Counted from the first letter of the stretch, positions 1 through 10,167 are shown. The stretch: DNA of 64,000 nt from SAR86 cluster bacterium AG-422-E19 (GCA_003213595.1 QCMR01000001.1:1-64000); one strand, 5' to 3'. A program made the numbers and translations. The notes: generated by a model from the sequence alone, not told the origin.

Positions 1-9
1 AATCACTTT

Positions 10-549
10 GTGACAGGTGCGCTTATGTCCGAGTGCATGTCTCAAGATAGTCCCAGAATACTTTTTGGTATGGGCTGCTTTTGGGGAGCAGAAAAAATGT
101 TTTGGGATTTGGATTGTGTCAAGGTTACCGGTGTTGGCTATGCTGCTGGACACACGCCCAACCCTACTTATGAAGAAGTTTGTTCAGGATTAACTGCACA
201 TTCTGAAATTGTTTTTGTGACTTATGAAGATGCTTCCAATTTAGAAGAATTGTTGCAAGTCTTTTGGGAGGGACACGATCCTACCCAATTCATGCGCCAA
301 GGTGGTGATGTAGGCACGCAATATCGTTCTGGAATTTATTTTTTTGATAAAGCTCAAGAAGAACTGGCCGTCAAAAGCAAAGAAATTTATCAAGCAAAAT
401 TAGACGCCAATGGCTTTGGTGAAATTGTCACAGAAATCTTACCCGTTTCAGAAGAATTCTATGCTGAAGATTACCACCAACAATATTTGGCGAAGAATCC
501 TAATGGCTACTGTGGACATGGCGGTTGTGGAGTAAGGTTTAAAGATTAA
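10..549 (+). CDS. msrA: Peptide-methionine (S)-S-oxide reductase MsrA
   Basis: Reduces methionine-S-sulfoxide in oxidised proteins, a cytosolic repair enzyme. The catalytic GCFWG motif is visible with its cysteine near residue 23 of the ORF, followed by the family's GYAAGHTPNPTYEEVCSG block. The C-terminus GYCGHGGCGVRF carries likely resolving cysteines. The length of about 170-179 residues is normal. The start is uncertain: GTG at 10, ATG at 25 and ATG at 37 are all in frame, and the frame is open to the window edge, so an upstream start cannot be excluded. It converges on the next gene with a 4-base overlap of stop codons. Confidence 0.93.
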   Translation: MTGALMSECMSQDSPRILFGMGCFWGAEKMFWDLDCVKVTGVGYAAGHTPNPTYEEVCSGLTAHSEIVFVTYEDASNLEELLQVFWEGHDPTQFMRQGGDVGTQYRSGIYFFDKAQEELAVKSKEIYQAKLDANGFGEIVTEILPVSEEFYAEDYHQQYLAKNPNGYCGHGGCGVRFKD

Positions 550-1361
550 CCTTTCCAGTGAAACTCTTCACCTTTGCTTACAGCTTTATCTTCTTCAATT
601 AATTTGTTCAAGTGAGCCAATAGAGAAGCTCTTGCAATACCATGTAGCCTTTCATCGACATCATCGTAAACCTTTTCAACCAATTGATCTAAGTTGGCTT
701 TTGAAAATTCTGTCAGAGCGTCTACAACTTTCTTCTCTCTAAACATTCTATGACTGACAATCCAATCTACAACGCTTTTAGGATCTTTCATGAGATTTCC
801 ATGCCCTGGTGCAATCATGGAGATATCAAATTGTTTGAGTTTTTCTAGGGACTCAATGTATTGCTTCATATTGCCATCAGGTGGTCCTATGACCACTGTG
901 GAGCCTTCCATAATGTGATCGCCGGTAAAGATCATTTTCTCTTCTTCTAAGAGATAACAAAGGTGATTTGAAGCATGTCCTGGAGTATGAATAGCTTTCA
1001 AGGTGTACTCAATTTCTCTAATTTCATCTCCATCCTCTAAAACTTTATTTGCTTTGAAAGTTTTATCCTGAGTTTGTTTATGAAGGGCATACATACCCAT
1101 AACCGGTGCTGCTGTTCTTTGGTGCAGTAACTTAGCTCCAGGAGAATGATCGGGATGAGTGTGAGTCACTAGTATTTGCTTGATGTCATCGCCACAAGCT
1201 TTAGCAATATTTTCAATGTGCTCTGGCATTGCAGGACCTGGATCAATAACCGTGATTTCTTCTTTACCCACAAGATAAGTATTCGTTCCAGGACCGGTAA
1301 AGACGCTGGAATTACCTGCTGTAATTCTTCTGACTAATGGCGATAACTCAGTGATCGTCAT
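546..1361 (-). CDS. Metallo-beta-lactamase fold hydrolase, LACTB2-like
   Basis: An MBL-fold metallohydrolase of the LACTB2/glyoxalase II-like type. The metal motif HTHPDH lies near residue 67, with later metal ligands in PGHASNH, FTGDH and APGHG. The last 60 residues match the winged-helix tail of LACTB2-like proteins. Human LACTB2 is an endoribonuclease; the substrate here cannot be read from sequence. The ORF track starts at 1400, but I prefer the ATG at 1361: an AGGAG lies nine bases upstream of it, and the protein then begins MTITELSPLV, as in relatives. This leaves a 14-base overlap with the upstream NUDIX gene, suggesting coupled translation. Confidence 0.85.
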   Translation of the reverse strand: MTITELSPLVRRITAGNSSVFTGPGTNTYLVGKEEITVIDPGPAMPEHIENIAKACGDDIKQILVTHTHPDHSPGAKLLHQRTAAPVMGMYALHKQTQDKTFKANKVLEDGDEIREIEYTLKAIHTPGHASNHLCYLLEEEKMIFTGDHIMEGSTVVIGPPDGNMKQYIESLEKLKQFDISMIAPGHGNLMKDPKSVVDWIVSHRMFREKKVVDALTEFSKANLDQLVEKVYDDVDERLHGIARASLLAHLNKLIEEDKAVSKGEEFHWKG

Positions 1362-2217
1362 AACCTTCATCTCCTGGCATAAGCAAGACCATTTTTCCAT
1401 CCTGCATAAATATTTTTGGCTCCACAGTCACAATGTTATTTTGGTCTTCCACTTTATTCTTTAACAGTGTTTCAGTGTCAGTGAAACCTCTAATGGATTC
1501 TAAATTCTTGATGGTTGGGAAAATTATTGGAAACTCGCCCTTTTCTCCCTGAGCGAGAGCATCCTCGGGTTTGATCCAAATACTTTTTACGCCTTCGCTG
1601 CCATCGTGCTTTGCAATTTGACCTTCCGGAAATAACGCAATGAAAAAATGCGTGCTGTATCTTTTAGCTTCGGATTTTGGTGTAACCCAATGTGAGATGT
1701 AAGCGAGGCGATCAACAGCAAGTTGCAAGTCCAACTTTTGGCACAATTCCAATAAAACCGGCTCCCCTTTATTTAATTTATCTCGATACTCTTTAAGAAT
1801 TTCTTTTTCACTTTCGTCTGAAGAGCCAAAGACTTCACCACTGCTTCTATAAGCAAGCAAGACGCCACATTCCTCAAAACATTCTCTGATGCAAGCTATC
1901 CAATAGTTGAGTCCACCTGATTTAACACCTAATAATTGAGATGCGACTTCGTCAGTCAATCCACGACAGTAATTGTTGATGTCATCTTTTAAATCATATT
2001 CATCGAGCTTCCCGCCAGGAAATACCCACGCACCGCCAAAATTTGTTTTGATTGATCTTTGTATCATGAAAACTTCTACTGCTTCTTCGATAGTTCTAAC
2101 CAGCAACACCGTAGCTGCAGGTTTAGGTTCTGAAGGCGGTAAAGAGGGATCAGCTTCTTGAATGTTGATCTTAGGATTTCTCTCTACTTTGATATCTTTG
2201 GAATCTTTTTCTGACAT
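1348..2217 (-). CDS. NUDIX hydrolase, NUDT19-like
   Basis: A 289-residue NUDIX-fold protein, probably hydrolysing a nucleoside-diphosphate-linked substrate such as a CoA derivative. WVFPGGKLDE near residues 64-73 opens the NUDIX box and RECFEECGV near 111-119 closes it. About 35 residues sit between the halves, a longer insertion than in classic MutT and typical of the NUDT19/RP2 group. The N-terminal 30 residues are polar and probably disordered. It overlaps the start of the MBL-fold gene, so the two form a pair. CoA-type specificity is inferred only from the NUDT19 resemblance. Confidence 0.8.
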   Translation of the reverse strand: MSEKDSKDIKVERNPKINIQEADPSLPPSEPKPAATVLLVRTIEEAVEVFMIQRSIKTNFGGAWVFPGGKLDEYDLKDDINNYCRGLTDEVASQLLGVKSGGLNYWIACIRECFEECGVLLAYRSSGEVFGSSDESEKEILKEYRDKLNKGEPVLLELCQKLDLQLAVDRLAYISHWVTPKSEAKRYSTHFFIALFPEGQIAKHDGSEGVKSIWIKPEDALAQGEKGEFPIIFPTIKNLESIRGFTDTETLLKNKVEDQNNIVTVEPKIFMQDGKMVLLMPGDEGYDDH

Positions 2218-2237
2218 ATAAATTTTAGATTTCAGGA

Positions 2238-3113
2238 TTGTTTGTACATAATATATTTAATAAATTTTTATACAAATTGAAAATCAAAGAATTTAAATCT
2301 AAAAATATCGAAAAAAAGCTCGTCAGAAACCCTAATTCCAACAAAGGAGACTACGGTCATGTCTTAGTCATTGCAGGAAATCTTGGTTTTGGTGGTGCTG
2401 CCCTTCTTTCCTCAAAGGCAGTTCTTGCAAGTGGTGCAGGTTTGGCGACCTTGGCAACGAGAAAAGACCATCTGTCAGCTGCTTTGGCATATTGTCCAGA
2501 AGTTATGTCAAAAACCGTAGAAAGCATATCTGACTTAGAAAATCACTTACCTAATAAAACAGTCATTTGTATCGGTCCAGGATTGGGTAGAAATTACTGG
2601 GCTGATCAAATGCTTTATAAAACAACAAACTTTGCAGCGAAAGAAAATCTACCCATTTTGATTGATGCAGATGGATTAAATATCCTCTCTGAAAATAGAC
2701 TAAAAATTAAGTTACCAAAAAAATTAATCCTCACACCTCATCCAGGAGAAGCAGCACGATTGCTCAAGACAAAGGTCTCGACCATTCAAAAAAATAGGCC
2801 ACAAGCATTGGCTATGCTTTGCGAAAAATATAATGCAACGGTCATTCTTAAAGGTCATGAAACATTGGTTGGTAACAAAAGAACTTCATTTATGTGTAAA
2901 AAAGGCAATGCTGGCATGGCTGTAGGTGGCATGGGCGATGTACTCTCTGGACTAGTTTCTGGATTAATAGCTCAAGGTTTATCGTCTATAGATGCCGCTT
3001 GCTTAGGAGTTGATATGCATGCAAGCGCAGCAGATAGCTTTGTTGAAAAACATGATATGAAATCGTTGATGCCTTCTGATTTATTTAACTTTATCAAAAT
3101 GAAGAATGAATAA
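2238..3113 (+). CDS. nnrD: ADP/ATP-dependent NAD(P)H-hydrate dehydratase (NnrD domain only)
   Basis: Repairs hydrated NAD(P)H by dehydrating the S-epimer. The ribokinase-like core is clear: RNPNSNKGDYGHVLVIAG near residues 30-47, DADGLNIL, LTPHPGEAARL, and the phosphate-binding GNAGMAVGGMGDVLSG near 230. Most gammaproteobacterial YjeF/Nnr proteins are about 500 residues with an N-terminal NnrE epimerase domain; this one lacks it. The start is unclear: the ORF uses TTG at 2238, another TTG lies at 2277, and no ATG precedes the conserved core. It overlaps tsaE by 8 bases, the usual nnr-tsaE order. Confidence 0.85.
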   Translation: MFVHNIFNKFLYKLKIKEFKSKNIEKKLVRNPNSNKGDYGHVLVIAGNLGFGGAALLSSKAVLASGAGLATLATRKDHLSAALAYCPEVMSKTVESISDLENHLPNKTVICIGPGLGRNYWADQMLYKTTNFAAKENLPILIDADGLNILSENRLKIKLPKKLILTPHPGEAARLLKTKVSTIQKNRPQALAMLCEKYNATVILKGHETLVGNKRTSFMCKKGNAGMAVGGMGDVLSGLVSGLIAQGLSSIDAACLGVDMHASAADSFVEKHDMKSLMPSDLFNFIKMKNE

Positions 3114-3558
3114 AGAACTTGTCTTATCGAGTCTAGATGAAACAAAACAGCTTGCCGAAAAAATCGCCTCTTTTCTAACTGAAGAAAATAATTATCCGAT
3201 TTCTATTCATCTTTCTGGAGACTTAGGCACAGGAAAGACCACTTTGGTAAAAGAAGTTTTAAATTGTCTGGGTATAGAAAATTTCATCAATAGTCCAACC
3301 TTTACTTTGATTGAACCTTATGAAATCAATGATTTGAAAATCTTCCACATCGATTTATACCGTGTAGAAAAAATAACCGAGCTTAGCGCAATAGGTTTAG
3401 AAGAATATCTGCAAGAAGCGAATTCCATTAGCTTTATTGAATGGCCGGAAAAAGGATCTGGTTTTTTAAAAGAGCCTGACATTGCCATTTCATTAGATCA
3501 CCATGGTGAAACTACAAGAAAATGTGAAGTTCAAACTTCTTTAGGCTTAAACCTCTAA
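3106..3558 (+). CDS. tsaE: tRNA threonylcarbamoyladenosine biosynthesis ATPase TsaE
   Basis: ATPase that works with TsaB and TsaD to place the t6A37 modification on ANN-decoding tRNAs. The P-loop GTGKTT is at residues 41-46, followed by SPTFTLIEPYE and the family's HIDLYRVE segment near residue 80. The 150-residue length is standard. Its ATG lies inside the end of nnrD, so the two are co-translated. The stop codon lies one base from the end of convergent priA, leaving no room for a conventional terminator. Confidence 0.93.
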   Translation: MNKELVLSSLDETKQLAEKIASFLTEENNYPISIHLSGDLGTGKTTLVKEVLNCLGIENFINSPTFTLIEPYEINDLKIFHIDLYRVEKITELSAIGLEEYLQEANSISFIEWPEKGSGFLKEPDIAISLDHHGETTRKCEVQTSLGLNL

Positions 3559-3559
3559 G

Positions 3560-5725
3560 CTAGTTGAGTGGATCCACATCAATTCCAACTCTGACATTTT
3601 TTGAATAATCGCTTTGATCGATCATCTTGATAACTTGATTTGCAAGGGCATGTATTTTTTTTCGATTTTCAGATTTTAGAGTTAAGACCCATCGAAAGTA
3701 ATTTTTTCGCTTTTCGATAAGTTCTGGTTTAGGCCCTATAAATTCATCATCATTTAAGTTTAATGAACGAGAAATTTCCATCAAAACCTTCTCAGGTAGG
3801 GGTCGTTTTAGGGACTCCGCATGAATGTTGATTTGATAAACAAAAGGCGGAAGCTTGCTGGTTTGTCTTTCTTCTAAAATTTCGTTGGCAATCCTATCGT
3901 AATCAAAAGAAGAAATTTTTTCTAAAAAAGGATGTTCCGGAACAAACGATTGCAAAATGACTCTGCCTTCTTTATCTTCCCTGCCAGCTCTTCCTGAAAC
4001 CTGAATCAATAACTGAGCCAACCTTTCAGAAGCTTTGTGATCAACTGAAAAAAGACCGCTGTCAGCGTCTACTACTACCACTAAAGTCAAATTGGGCATG
4101 TGATGACCTTTGGCTAAAATCTGTGTTCCCACCAAGATCAGAGGCTCTTTGGAATCCGGTAATACCGAGTTGGATCTTAATTGCTCTTTACCCAGAGCTT
4201 CTCGATCAACTCTAATAACAGAAGTATTTTTAAAATACTCTTTTAAAAATTCTTCGAGTTTCTCGGTTCCTGTATGAAAAAATTCCAAACTTTCTTCGTT
4301 ACAGTTCAGACAAGCAACAGGCATAGGATGCTTAGTACCACAATGATGACAAACTAATCTTTTGGGATTGATGTGATAAACCATTGATACGTCACAATTG
4401 CTGCATTCCGGGGTCCAGCCGCATTTGTTACAAAAGACCATTGGTGCATAGCCCTTTTTGTTGAGGAAGACTAAAACTTGATTGCCTTTACTCAATTCTT
4501 TGGAAATTTCATTAAGACTGTATTCGGTTAAACCTGACTTTAATTCAGATGATCTTAAATCAGAGATTTCAAACTTAGGCTGTCTGGCATCTTTTACCCT
4601 TCGAGTTAGCTTGTGCAAGCAGTATTTTTTATCCTGACAATTTTTAAGACTTTCCAAGCTTGGCGTTGCTGAGCACATGATGACAGGAATTTTTTCAAGA
4701 TTTGCTCGATAGACTGCAACGTCTCTTGCTGAATATCTAAAACCATCAATTTGTTTGTATGAAGAATCATGCTCTTCATCTACCACTATCAAGCCTAAAT
4801 CCTTGAACGGCGTAAAAATTGCTGATCTTGTTCCAATCAAAATAGATTTAAAGCCTTTGTTCATATCGTTCCAGGCATGAGCTCTATCTTTTTCTGACAT
4901 TTCCGAGTGCAAAAGAGCGACATTGTCTTCGCCAAATCTCCTTTCGATTTCGGCTTTTAGATTTGGAGTCAGACCAATTTCTGGAACCAGGATCATAACT
5001 TGTTTACCTTTTTCTATGAAGTCTCTAATGAGATGAAAATATATTTCGGTTTTACCACTTCCCGTAATACCAAAAATTAGATGCGTAAGACTGGCTGATG
5101 AATTTTTAATGGACTTATAAATTTTATTTTGCTCATCATTCAATTCAAAAAAAGCTTCTGAGTTAAGTTCCTTGTTAGTTTTCAATTCATTTCGATTGCG
5201 GCTTTTTTTCTCAAGATAACCTTTTGAAATTAAAGCATCCAAGATGGCTTTAGAGATTTTGTTTGCTTTTAAACCTGGACGGGATAACTCTAATTTGTGC
5301 TGAAAAACTTCTAGGGCTTCAAATTGCTTTTTTGCACGCCCAAAGGATTCTTTGCTTGCTAATTTACCCAAGTTTGTAATTGTGTACACCTCTATGGAAT
5401 CCTTTATTTCTTTGCCTTTTCTCAAGAAAGGTGGGAAATAGGATTTAAAAATTTCTCCAATAGGTGCCTTGTAGTAATTAGCTATCCAATGAATGAGATC
5501 GTATGAGGGCTTATCGATTAGAGAATTTCTATCTAAAACTTTAGTTATGGGTTTTATAGATTTTACATTTGGGCTGGATTGTTTTCTTAAAACGTATCCG
5601 ACAATTTCTCGGTTTCTAAATGGAACTTGAACTCTGGAGCCATTGGAAATCTTGATGTTTGAACTGTAAGTAAAAGAGTTTCTTAATGGTAAAGGAAGCG
5701 CTACTTCATAATATAAATTTTCCAT
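3560..5725 (-). CDS. priA: Primosomal replication restart helicase PriA
   Basis: A 721-residue 3'-5' DNA helicase that reloads the replisome at stalled forks. In order: an N-terminal DNA-binding domain (to about residue 110), Walker A GITGSGKTE at 219-227, the DEEH Walker B box, GTRSAIF and CSATPSLES helicase motifs, then paired zinc clusters CNKC, CSNC, CHHC and CLNC, and the QVSGRAGR motif VI. Length and domain order are normal. It is alone on its strand, tail-to-tail with tsaE and divergent from the L31 gene across a 70-base gap. Confidence 0.96.
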   Translation of the reverse strand: MENLYYEVALPLPLRNSFTYSSNIKISNGSRVQVPFRNREIVGYVLRKQSSPNVKSIKPITKVLDRNSLIDKPSYDLIHWIANYYKAPIGEIFKSYFPPFLRKGKEIKDSIEVYTITNLGKLASKESFGRAKKQFEALEVFQHKLELSRPGLKANKISKAILDALISKGYLEKKSRNRNELKTNKELNSEAFFELNDEQNKIYKSIKNSSASLTHLIFGITGSGKTEIYFHLIRDFIEKGKQVMILVPEIGLTPNLKAEIERRFGEDNVALLHSEMSEKDRAHAWNDMNKGFKSILIGTRSAIFTPFKDLGLIVVDEEHDSSYKQIDGFRYSARDVAVYRANLEKIPVIMCSATPSLESLKNCQDKKYCLHKLTRRVKDARQPKFEISDLRSSELKSGLTEYSLNEISKELSKGNQVLVFLNKKGYAPMVFCNKCGWTPECSNCDVSMVYHINPKRLVCHHCGTKHPMPVACLNCNEESLEFFHTGTEKLEEFLKEYFKNTSVIRVDREALGKEQLRSNSVLPDSKEPLILVGTQILAKGHHMPNLTLVVVVDADSGLFSVDHKASERLAQLLIQVSGRAGREDKEGRVILQSFVPEHPFLEKISSFDYDRIANEILEERQTSKLPPFVYQINIHAESLKRPLPEKVLMEISRSLNLNDDEFIGPKPELIEKRKNYFRWVLTLKSENRKKIHALANQVIKMIDQSDYSKNVRVGIDVDPLN

Positions 5726-5795
5726 TTAAGTTTATTTGAGAATAAATAGTCTTCTGGTATAGTGCGGCAGCATATTTTTTTAATCAAGAATAATA

Positions 5796-6278
5796 GTGAA
5801 AAAAGAAATTCATCCAGAATACAGAACGGTTCTATTTCATGATGTGAGTGTAGATAAGTACTATCTCATTCCATCAACATTGGAAACTGACCAAACTAAA
5901 GAATGGGAAGATGGTAATACTTATCCTTACTGTCCTCTTGATGTATCTTCAGCCTCTCATCCTTTCTATACAGGTCAGAATAAAATCATCGATACTGGTG
6001 GAAGAGTTGAAAGGTTCAAAAAACGTTTTTCAAAGAAAGCTGCTGTAAAGGCTGCTCCTGTTGAAGAAAGTCCTAAAGAAGAAACTCCTCCAGCAGAAGA
6101 AAAAGAAAAAGATGTAAAAGCTTCAGCTCCTTCTGAAGAAGTTACAAAAGAGGCTCCTGAAGCCACAGCTGAAGAAACCGCTGAAGCCGTTGAAGTATCT
6201 CCTTCTGATGCTCCTCAAGAAGAAACTTCTGCTGAAGAAGCTAGTGATGAATCTTCTAATTCTTCAGAAGAAAAATAA
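5796..6278 (+). CDS. rpmE2: Ribosomal protein bL31 type B with long acidic C-terminal tail
   Basis: The first 85 residues are a complete type B bL31: [20 protein letters not shown], then [25 protein letters not shown] and RVERFKKRF. There is only one cysteine in the domain and no zinc-binding CxxC pairs, as expected for the zinc-independent form. The ORF then continues about 75 residues in a low-complexity tail made almost entirely of Glu, Ala, Pro, Ser, Thr and Lys. Type B L31 is normally about 80-90 residues, so the tail nearly doubles it. The start is GTG at 5796. A fused acidic intrinsically disordered segment is the simplest reading; its role is unknown. Confidence 0.88.
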   Translation: MKKEIHPEYRTVLFHDVSVDKYYLIPSTLETDQTKEWEDGNTYPYCPLDVSSASHPFYTGQNKIIDTGGRVERFKKRFSKKAAVKAAPVEESPKEETPPAEEKEKDVKASAPSEEVTKEAPEATAEETAEAVEVSPSDAPQEETSAEEASDESSNSSEEK

Positions 6279-6320
6279 ATTTTCATACTTGATTTTTTAG
6301 ACTCCTAATAAGTCACTTAT

Positions 6321-8108
6321 ATGAATCCTGAATTTATTAGAAATATCGCCATCATTGCACACGTCGATCATGGGAAAACCACTTTAGTCGATAAATTACT
6401 AGAACATTCCGGTACCTTAGATAGAAAAAATATTGGCTCGGAGAGAATCTTAGATTCCAACGATCAAGAAAGAGAAAGAGGAATAACGATTCTTTCTAAA
6501 AATACTGCCATTAAGTGGAAAGATCACAAAATAAATATCGTAGATACTCCAGGGCATGCTGATTTTGGTGGAGAAGTTGAAAGAGTTTTGTCTATGGTAG
6601 ATTCGGTTTTATTACTAGTTGATGCCGTCGATGGACCCATGCCACAAACCAGATTTGTGACTCAAAAAGCTTTTGAAAAAGGACTAAATCCCATTCTGGT
6701 TATAAATAAAATTGATCGTCCAAGTGCCAGACCTGATTGGGTACAAGATCAAGTTTTTGATCTCTTCGATAGATTGGGTGGGAACGATCAACAGATGGAT
6801 TTTCCTACAATCTATACCTCTGCATTGAATGGAACCTCTGGTTTGGATTTGGAGAAAATTGAAGAAGATATGTCGCCACTCTTAGACCTTATTTTAAGTA
6901 AAGTGAATGAACCGCCTGTGAGTTTGGAAGAACCCTTTCAAATGCAAATCAGCGCTTTAGATAGTAATAGCTATGTGGGTGTAATTGGCATCGGCAGGAT
7001 ATCTCGTGGAAACGTCAAACCAAACGATCAAGTTGTAGTGATCGATGCTGAAGGAGAACAAAAAGCAGGAAAAATTCTCCAAGTTTTAAGTCATGAAGGT
7101 TTGGAAAGAGTTGAAGTCGACAAAGCTGAAGCAGGTGACATTGTCTGTGTGACTGGTATTGAAAAATTGTATATCTCAGATACTTTATGTGACCCAGAGA
7201 ATACAGAACAACTCCCTCCTCTCTCTGTAGATGAGCCGACTGTGAGTATGACCTTTCAAGTGAATGATTCCCCGTTTGCTGGTAAAGAAGGTAAGTTTGT
7301 AACGTCAAGAAATATTAAAGACCGTCTTGAACAAGAATTACTAAGTAATGTTGCTTTAAGAGTTGAGCAAGGTGAAAGTGCTGATAAATTCAAAGTTTCT
7401 GGCCGTGGTGAATTGCATTTATCGGTTTTGATAGAAAACATGCGTAGAGACGGGTTCGAATTGGGAGTTTCAAAACCTGAGGTCATTCAAAAAGAAGTGA
7501 ATGGCGAAATTCATGAACCTTTTGAACAAATAGTAATTGATATCGAGGAACAACATCAGGGACCTGTAATGGAAGAGATGGGTGCAAGAAAAGCAGAACT
7601 AAAAAGTATGGAACCCAGCGAAACGGAAAGAATAAAATTGGATTTTATCGCTCCTTCCAGAGGCATGATTGGATTTAGGTCACAGTTTCTTACCTTAACC
7701 AGCGGCACCGGAATTCTAACTAGTATCTTCGATCATTACGGTCCTGCAAAAAAAGGTGAGATTACTACACGTCAAAATGGGGTCTTGGTCTCCATGGCTG
7801 AAGGCAAAACCTTAGCCTATTCGTTATTCAACCTACAAAACAGAGGAAAGCTTTTTGTCGGACATGGATTGAACGTTTACAAAGGTCAAATTGTTGGCTT
7901 ACATTCCAGAGATAATGACTTACCGGTCAATCCAACCAAAGCAAAACAGTTAACAAATATCAGAGCCTCAGGTACTGATGAAAATCTTATCTTGGTTCCC
8001 CACATTGAACATTCTTTAGAACAGGCATTGGAATTTATCGAAGAGGACGAATTAGTGGAGGTAACGCCTTCAGCGATTAGATTGAGAAAAAAAGCTTTCA
8101 GATTTTAA
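6321..8108 (+). CDS. typA: Translational GTPase TypA/BipA
   Basis: A ribosome-associated GTPase of the elongation factor family, involved in 50S assembly and stress growth. G1 is AHVDHGKTT near residues 13-21, switch [15 protein letters not shown] near 75, and G4 NKID near 128. Domain II, the BipA-specific region and the C-terminal [19 protein letters not shown] block follow. The 595-residue length is normal. It sits 42 bases downstream of the L31 gene on the same strand and ends one base from convergent dut. Confidence 0.96.
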   Translation: MNPEFIRNIAIIAHVDHGKTTLVDKLLEHSGTLDRKNIGSERILDSNDQERERGITILSKNTAIKWKDHKINIVDTPGHADFGGEVERVLSMVDSVLLLVDAVDGPMPQTRFVTQKAFEKGLNPILVINKIDRPSARPDWVQDQVFDLFDRLGGNDQQMDFPTIYTSALNGTSGLDLEKIEEDMSPLLDLILSKVNEPPVSLEEPFQMQISALDSNSYVGVIGIGRISRGNVKPNDQVVVIDAEGEQKAGKILQVLSHEGLERVEVDKAEAGDIVCVTGIEKLYISDTLCDPENTEQLPPLSVDEPTVSMTFQVNDSPFAGKEGKFVTSRNIKDRLEQELLSNVALRVEQGESADKFKVSGRGELHLSVLIENMRRDGFELGVSKPEVIQKEVNGEIHEPFEQIVIDIEEQHQGPVMEEMGARKAELKSMEPSETERIKLDFIAPSRGMIGFRSQFLTLTSGTGILTSIFDHYGPAKKGEITTRQNGVLVSMAEGKTLAYSLFNLQNRGKLFVGHGLNVYKGQIVGLHSRDNDLPVNPTKAKQLTNIRASGTDENLILVPHIEHSLEQALEFIEEDELVEVTPSAIRLRKKAFRF

Positions 8109-8109
8109 T

Positions 8110-8661
8110 TTATTTGGTACCTGAAGAACCAAAGCCCTTGGAGCCCCTTTCCGAGAAATCGAATTCAGAAACCAACTTGAAATTGGGTGAAGTAACGGCA
8201 AAAAACATCATCTGAGCAATCCTATCTCCAGGAAGAACCTCGAATGATTCTTTGGATCTATTCCACAAAGAGATCATGATTTCTCCTTGATAATCTGAAT
8301 CAATAAGGCCCACGAGGTTTCCTAAAACAATTCCGTATTTATGCCCCAAGCCTGACCTGGGGAGAATTAAGGCTGCATATTTAGAATCCTTAATATGTAT
8401 TGAAAATCCAGTGGTAAAAAGAAAAGTCTCATCGGGCTGAAGAACTTTTTTTTCCTTGATATTGGTTCTCAAATCTAAGGCTGCCGATCCTGCAGTGCTG
8501 AATTTAGGCAGGGGAATTTTGTCACCAAGTTCGTTATCAAGAATTTTAAATTCAACGTTAAGTACGATATTTGAAGTTGCTTGTTGTCCGGGATTAACCG
8601 CTTTTGATATCAAAGAAGGTAGGAAGATTCCTACTAATTTGAGCAAAATCCATCTAATCAT
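8110..8661 (-). CDS. dut: Deoxyuridine 5'-triphosphate nucleotidohydrolase (dUTPase) with N-terminal extension
   Basis: Hydrolyses dUTP to dUMP, keeping uracil out of DNA and feeding dTMP synthesis. All trimeric dUTPase motifs are present: [40 protein letters not shown] (motifs 2-3, quoted here in part), GDRIAQMMF and the P-loop-like [11 protein letters not shown] at the end. The core starts near residue 35. The first 33 residues contain a hydrophobic stretch, [19 protein letters not shown], absent from E. coli Dut. The ATG overlaps the coaBC stop by 8 bases, so coupling supports this start, and no ATG, GTG or TTG lies immediately before the core. Confidence 0.9.
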   Translation of the reverse strand: MIRWILLKLVGIFLPSLISKAVNPGQQATSNIVLNVEFKILDNELGDKIPLPKFSTAGSAALDLRTNIKEKKVLQPDETFLFTTGFSIHIKDSKYAALILPRSGLGHKYGIVLGNLVGLIDSDYQGEIMISLWNRSKESFEVLPGDRIAQMMFFAVTSPNFKLVSEFDFSERGSKGFGSSGTK

Positions 8662-9856
8662 TAAGGATGTTTTTTGAAATAAATTGAACTATTTTTCTTG
8701 CAACCTTTTCTTTAGAGGTTTTAGGTATTTTTAATTCTTCTTTTTCAGTAATTAATGTCACCTCATTATTGTTTGAATCAAAACCAATAGAACTATCTGA
8801 TACATCGTTGGCGACAATAAGATTCAAATTCTTTGAAGATAATTTTTTTCTAGCGTTATCAATCATATTTTCCGTTTCTGCTGCAAAACCGACTATTTTT
8901 AAATCAGGATTGTTATCTGAAACGTGTTTCAAAATGTCTTCATTTTTTTCTAAATTCAGACTCATGTTTTTGGATTGATCTTTTTTAATTTTTTGAGATT
9001 CAGCATTTTTCATTTTGAAATCTGCAACTGCAGCCGTTGATATAAACAAATCAATATCTGCCAAATTTGCAGTGACGTGCTCTTTCATTTCCTTGGCAGA
9101 TTCGATATCTATTCTTTTGACTCTCTCAGGTGTGTCTAAAGTTACCGGGCCAGAAATCAAAGTCACTATTGCGGATTCATCAACAGCAGCTTTAGCAAGC
9201 GAAAAGCCCATCTTTCCAGAACTTTTGTTGGAGATGTATCTAACAGGATCAATTTTCTCTCTTGTGGGTCCAGCAGTGATGAGCACTTTTTTACCAGCTA
9301 ACAATCCAGAAGAAAATTCTTTTGCTACCTCTTCAATAATTTCCTTAGGTTCTGACATTCTTCCAGGACCCACATCACCACAGGCTTGATCGCCCTCGTT
9401 AGGCCCGATTTGGTGAAAAACAGGTTTTTTCAGCAATGAAAGATTCTTCTTTGTACGTTTGTCCTTCCACATGCCTTGATTCATTGCTGGGGCAAAAAAT
9501 ATTTTAGAGTCTGCAGCAAGACATACCGCAGACATTAAATCATCGCCTCTTCCAGCAGCAAGTTTTGCAAGGCTATCTGCCGAACAAGGAGAAATGACAA
9601 TAGCATCAGCCCATCTTGCTAATTCTATATGCCCCATAGCTGATTCGGCGTTGGTATCTAAAAGATCTGAGTGAACTTCATTGCCAGACAAAGCCTGCAT
9701 GGTAAGCGGCGTAATGAATTCTTTTGCTGCTTCAGTCATAAGCACACGAACTTCGGAGCCTGAGCTCTTAAATAGCCTTATTAACTCAGCCGCTTTATAT
9801 GCCGCAATACCTCCTGTGACGCAAAGCAAAATTTGTCTATTAGCTAATTGTTCCAT
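8654..9856 (-). CDS. coaBC: Bifunctional phosphopantothenoylcysteine decarboxylase / phosphopantothenate-cysteine ligase CoaBC
   Basis: Catalyses two consecutive steps of coenzyme A synthesis. The N-terminal CoaC flavoprotein domain (about 1-175) shows [15 protein letters not shown], the FMN/substrate motif PAMNQGMW and the active-site cysteine in [12 protein letters not shown]. The CoaB half begins near residue 190 with [14 protein letters not shown] and [10 protein letters not shown]. The 400-residue length is standard. It is first of the coaBC-dut pair, an order conserved in gammaproteobacteria, and divergent from rpmB. Confidence 0.96.
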   Translation of the reverse strand: MEQLANRQILLCVTGGIAAYKAAELIRLFKSSGSEVRVLMTEAAKEFITPLTMQALSGNEVHSDLLDTNAESAMGHIELARWADAIVISPCSADSLAKLAAGRGDDLMSAVCLAADSKIFFAPAMNQGMWKDKRTKKNLSLLKKPVFHQIGPNEGDQACGDVGPGRMSEPKEIIEEVAKEFSSGLLAGKKVLITAGPTREKIDPVRYISNKSSGKMGFSLAKAAVDESAIVTLISGPVTLDTPERVKRIDIESAKEMKEHVTANLADIDLFISTAAVADFKMKNAESQKIKKDQSKNMSLNLEKNEDILKHVSDNNPDLKIVGFAAETENMIDNARKKLSSKNLNLIVANDVSDSSIGFDSNNNEVTLITEKEELKIPKTSKEKVARKIVQFISKNILND

Positions 9857-9930
9857 ACAAAAATTATAACTCAGATAGGTTTCTTTGAACTTAGGATTCT
9901 GGTATAAAGCTCTACTTGCAAAGGAATATT

Positions 9931-10167
9931 ATGAGCAAAGAGTGTCAAGTAACAGGTAAAACGCCAATGGCAGGGAACAACGTTTCTAAGGCAGTTAACA
10001 AAACTAAAAGAAAGTTCATGCCTAATTTGCATCGTCATAAGTTTTGGGTAGAGTCTGAAAACAAATATGTGACTCTAACTCTTTCTGCTAAAGGCATGAG
10101 AATCATTGATAAAAAAGGGATTGATGTTGTTTTAAAAGAAATAAGAGATAGAGGTGAAAAGATATGA
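9931..10167 (+). CDS. rpmB: 50S ribosomal protein bL28
   Basis: A 78-residue large-subunit protein. It begins [19 protein letters not shown] and contains the family block RRKF-like [15 protein letters not shown]. The ORF track begins five codons upstream at 9916, but ATG 9931 preceded by AAGGA at a good distance gives the normal L28 start. The stop overlaps the rpmG start as ATGA, the conserved rpmB-rpmG pair. Confidence 0.96.
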   Translation: MSKECQVTGKTPMAGNNVSKAVNKTKRKFMPNLHRHKFWVESENKYVTLTLSAKGMRIIDKKGIDVVLKEIRDRGEKI

